From the NCBI GenBank assembly GCA_944333375.1, contig CALVKX010000108.1, forward strand, positions 1 through 7,124: DNA of 7,124 nt. Reading direction: 5' to 3'. This DNA comes from an uncultured Eubacteriales bacterium (lineage in GTDB: Bacteria > Bacillota_A > Clostridia > Christensenellales > Aristaeellaceae). Made by a program: the position numbers and the translations under genes. This document shows, in pieces, positions 6,048 to 7,124 of this stretch. A model generated the notes under the pieces. The model was given only the letters and a program-made list of their open reading frames with translations, had not been told where the DNA came from and ran no database searches. Positions within the stretch are counted from its first letter, which is position 1. Every line of letters starts with the position of its first letter.

Positions 6048-7124
6048 ATGAAACACATGCTTGGAAAGCTGATTTCCCTGACGCTGGCGGCGCTGCTTTG
6101 CCTCCCGGCGCTCGCGCTGGCGGAGGAAGCCCTGGAGCAGCCGGTGCTGGGCGCCCGGGTCAAGGAGATCATCGAGGTAAACGGCTATCAGTTCAGGGAC
6201 CTCAACGACAATGGCGAGCTGGACCCCTATGAGGACTGGCGCCTGACCCCCGAGGAGCGCGCCGAGGATTTGCTTGGCCGCATGGACGCCACGCAGAAGG
6301 CCGCCCAGATGGTGCACCTGACGCTGGTGAGCAAGAAGGACGACTGGTTCAACGAAAGCAACGTGGGCTTTGCGCTGGTATATGAGTACATCTTTGACAG
6401 CGCGACCGAGGCGGCGCAGCGGACCAACGAGATCCAGGAGCTCTCCGAGAGCGCGCCGCTTGGCATCCCCGTGATTCTCTCCATGGACACCGAGGCGGGC
6501 GCGGCCTTTGTCCGGGACGCCACCTTCCTGCCCGACGAAATCAACCAGGGCGCCGCCAACGACGCCGACCTGGTGCGCCGCCTCAATGAGGTGCTGCGCG
6601 AGGAGCTCATGGCAGTGGGCGTTCGCATGGCGCTCTCGCCCGACGCCGATCTCATCACCGATCCCCGCTGGGGCCGCAACCAGGAGTGCTACTCCGAGGA
6701 TACCGAGGTCGTGCAGACGCTGATCGTGGCGGCCGTCGAGGCCCTGCAGGGCGGCAGCAAGCTGACGGAGGACTCCGTCATCGCCACCGTCAAGCACTTC
6801 CCCGGCTCCGGCGGGCAGACCGACGGCGTGGACGGCACGCCCCTGACCATTTAGGAGGACTCCATCGATCTGCATCTGGCCGGCTTCAAGGCGGCCATCG
6901 AGGCGGGCGTGGCGGCGGTCATGCCCTACGGCTACTCCACCGTGCCCTACCTGGGCGGCGACGCGGTGGAAAATTCCGCCGACCAGTCCGCGGCCGTCAT
7001 GACGGATCTCCTGCGCGGCGAGCTGGGCTACACGGGCATCATCCAGACCGACTGGGGCCTCAATTTCGTGGGCGCGGCCAACGCCGGCGCGGACATTCTG
7101 GGCGGCGCGGGCGTGCGCTCCACC
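6048..7124 (+). pseudogene. Second secreted glycoside hydrolase family 3, interrupted by in-frame TAG, 3' end outside window
   Basis: ATG 6048 has AAAGGAG 8 nt upstream. Residues 1-25 are a signal peptide (KHMLGKL, hydrophobic core, A-L-A). An EF-hand-like loop DLNDNGELDPYE (51-62) matches the other GH3, as does the GH3 order PRWGR (206-210) and K249-H250 in KHFPGSGGQTDG. Codon 269 (6852-6854) is TAG. The same frame then continues open for 90 codons to the window edge and keeps GH3 features: LHLAGFKAAIEAGVAAVMPY and GYTGIIQTDWG with nucleophile D335. Aligned with the other GH3, the stop occupies a single residue position with no gap. If translation ends there, the 268-residue product lacks the nucleophile and the second domain and would be inactive. 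The alternatives are a nonsense mutation, a sequencing error, or readthrough of TAG. The protein has diverged from the first GH3: the usual D-x-x-H-G is DTEAG, and GEDP is SEDT. It lies 17 nt after the second permease, in the same operon. Confidence 0.85.

Noticed and set aside
1..7124. CRISPR array, tRNA, rRNA, insertion sequence or prophage genes
   Set aside because: No spaced direct repeats, tRNA-like folds, transposase motifs or phage proteins were seen. Apart from the short gaps the window is filled by the listed genes.

Overview
The window is a GC-rich stretch of bacterial chromosome or metagenomic contig. It is densely coded on the plus strand only, and every real gene has a G/C-biased third codon position. 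The genes have strong AGGAGG or AAAGGAG ribosome binding sites. The exported proteins have short Sec signal peptides ending in A-x-A. There are two sugar-type ABC permeases with no ATPase beside them. This fits an anaerobic polysaccharide-degrading Clostridia-type Firmicute such as a gut or rumen lineage, but the taxonomy is inference and no marker gene is present.

Layout, left to right: (1) the 3' end of a gene for a carbohydrate-binding-module family 9-like (CBM9-like) protein, broken by an apparent one-base deletion in a C run at 95-98; (2) an extracellular sugar-binding protein of an ABC importer (637-2004); (3) a complete secreted glycoside hydrolase family 3 (GH3) enzyme (1994-3976) whose TTG start overlaps the preceding gene by 11 nt; (4) a 127-nt gap holding a large inverted repeat followed by a T-rich run; (5) a MalF/UgpA-type permease (4104-5135); (6) a MalG/UgpE-type permease (5140-6030); (7) a second, diverged secreted GH3 (from 6048), interrupted in frame by a TAG at 6852-6854 and running off the end of the window.

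Together the genes look like a glycan-utilisation operon. The CBM9-like protein may hold polysaccharide. The two GH3 enzymes would trim oligosaccharides outside the membrane. The binding protein and the two permeases would import the released sugars, powered by an ATPase encoded elsewhere (an MsmX-like shared ATPase is the usual solution). The exact sugar cannot be read from the sequence; beta-glucosides or beta-xylosides are the family's common substrates.

I did not find a clearly new type of system. The points most worth a second look are the in-frame amber codon in an otherwise intact GH3 reading frame, in a window where none of the five other genes ends in TAG, the frameshift in the first gene, the structured gap between the GH3 and the permeases, and the absence of a lipobox on the binding protein.
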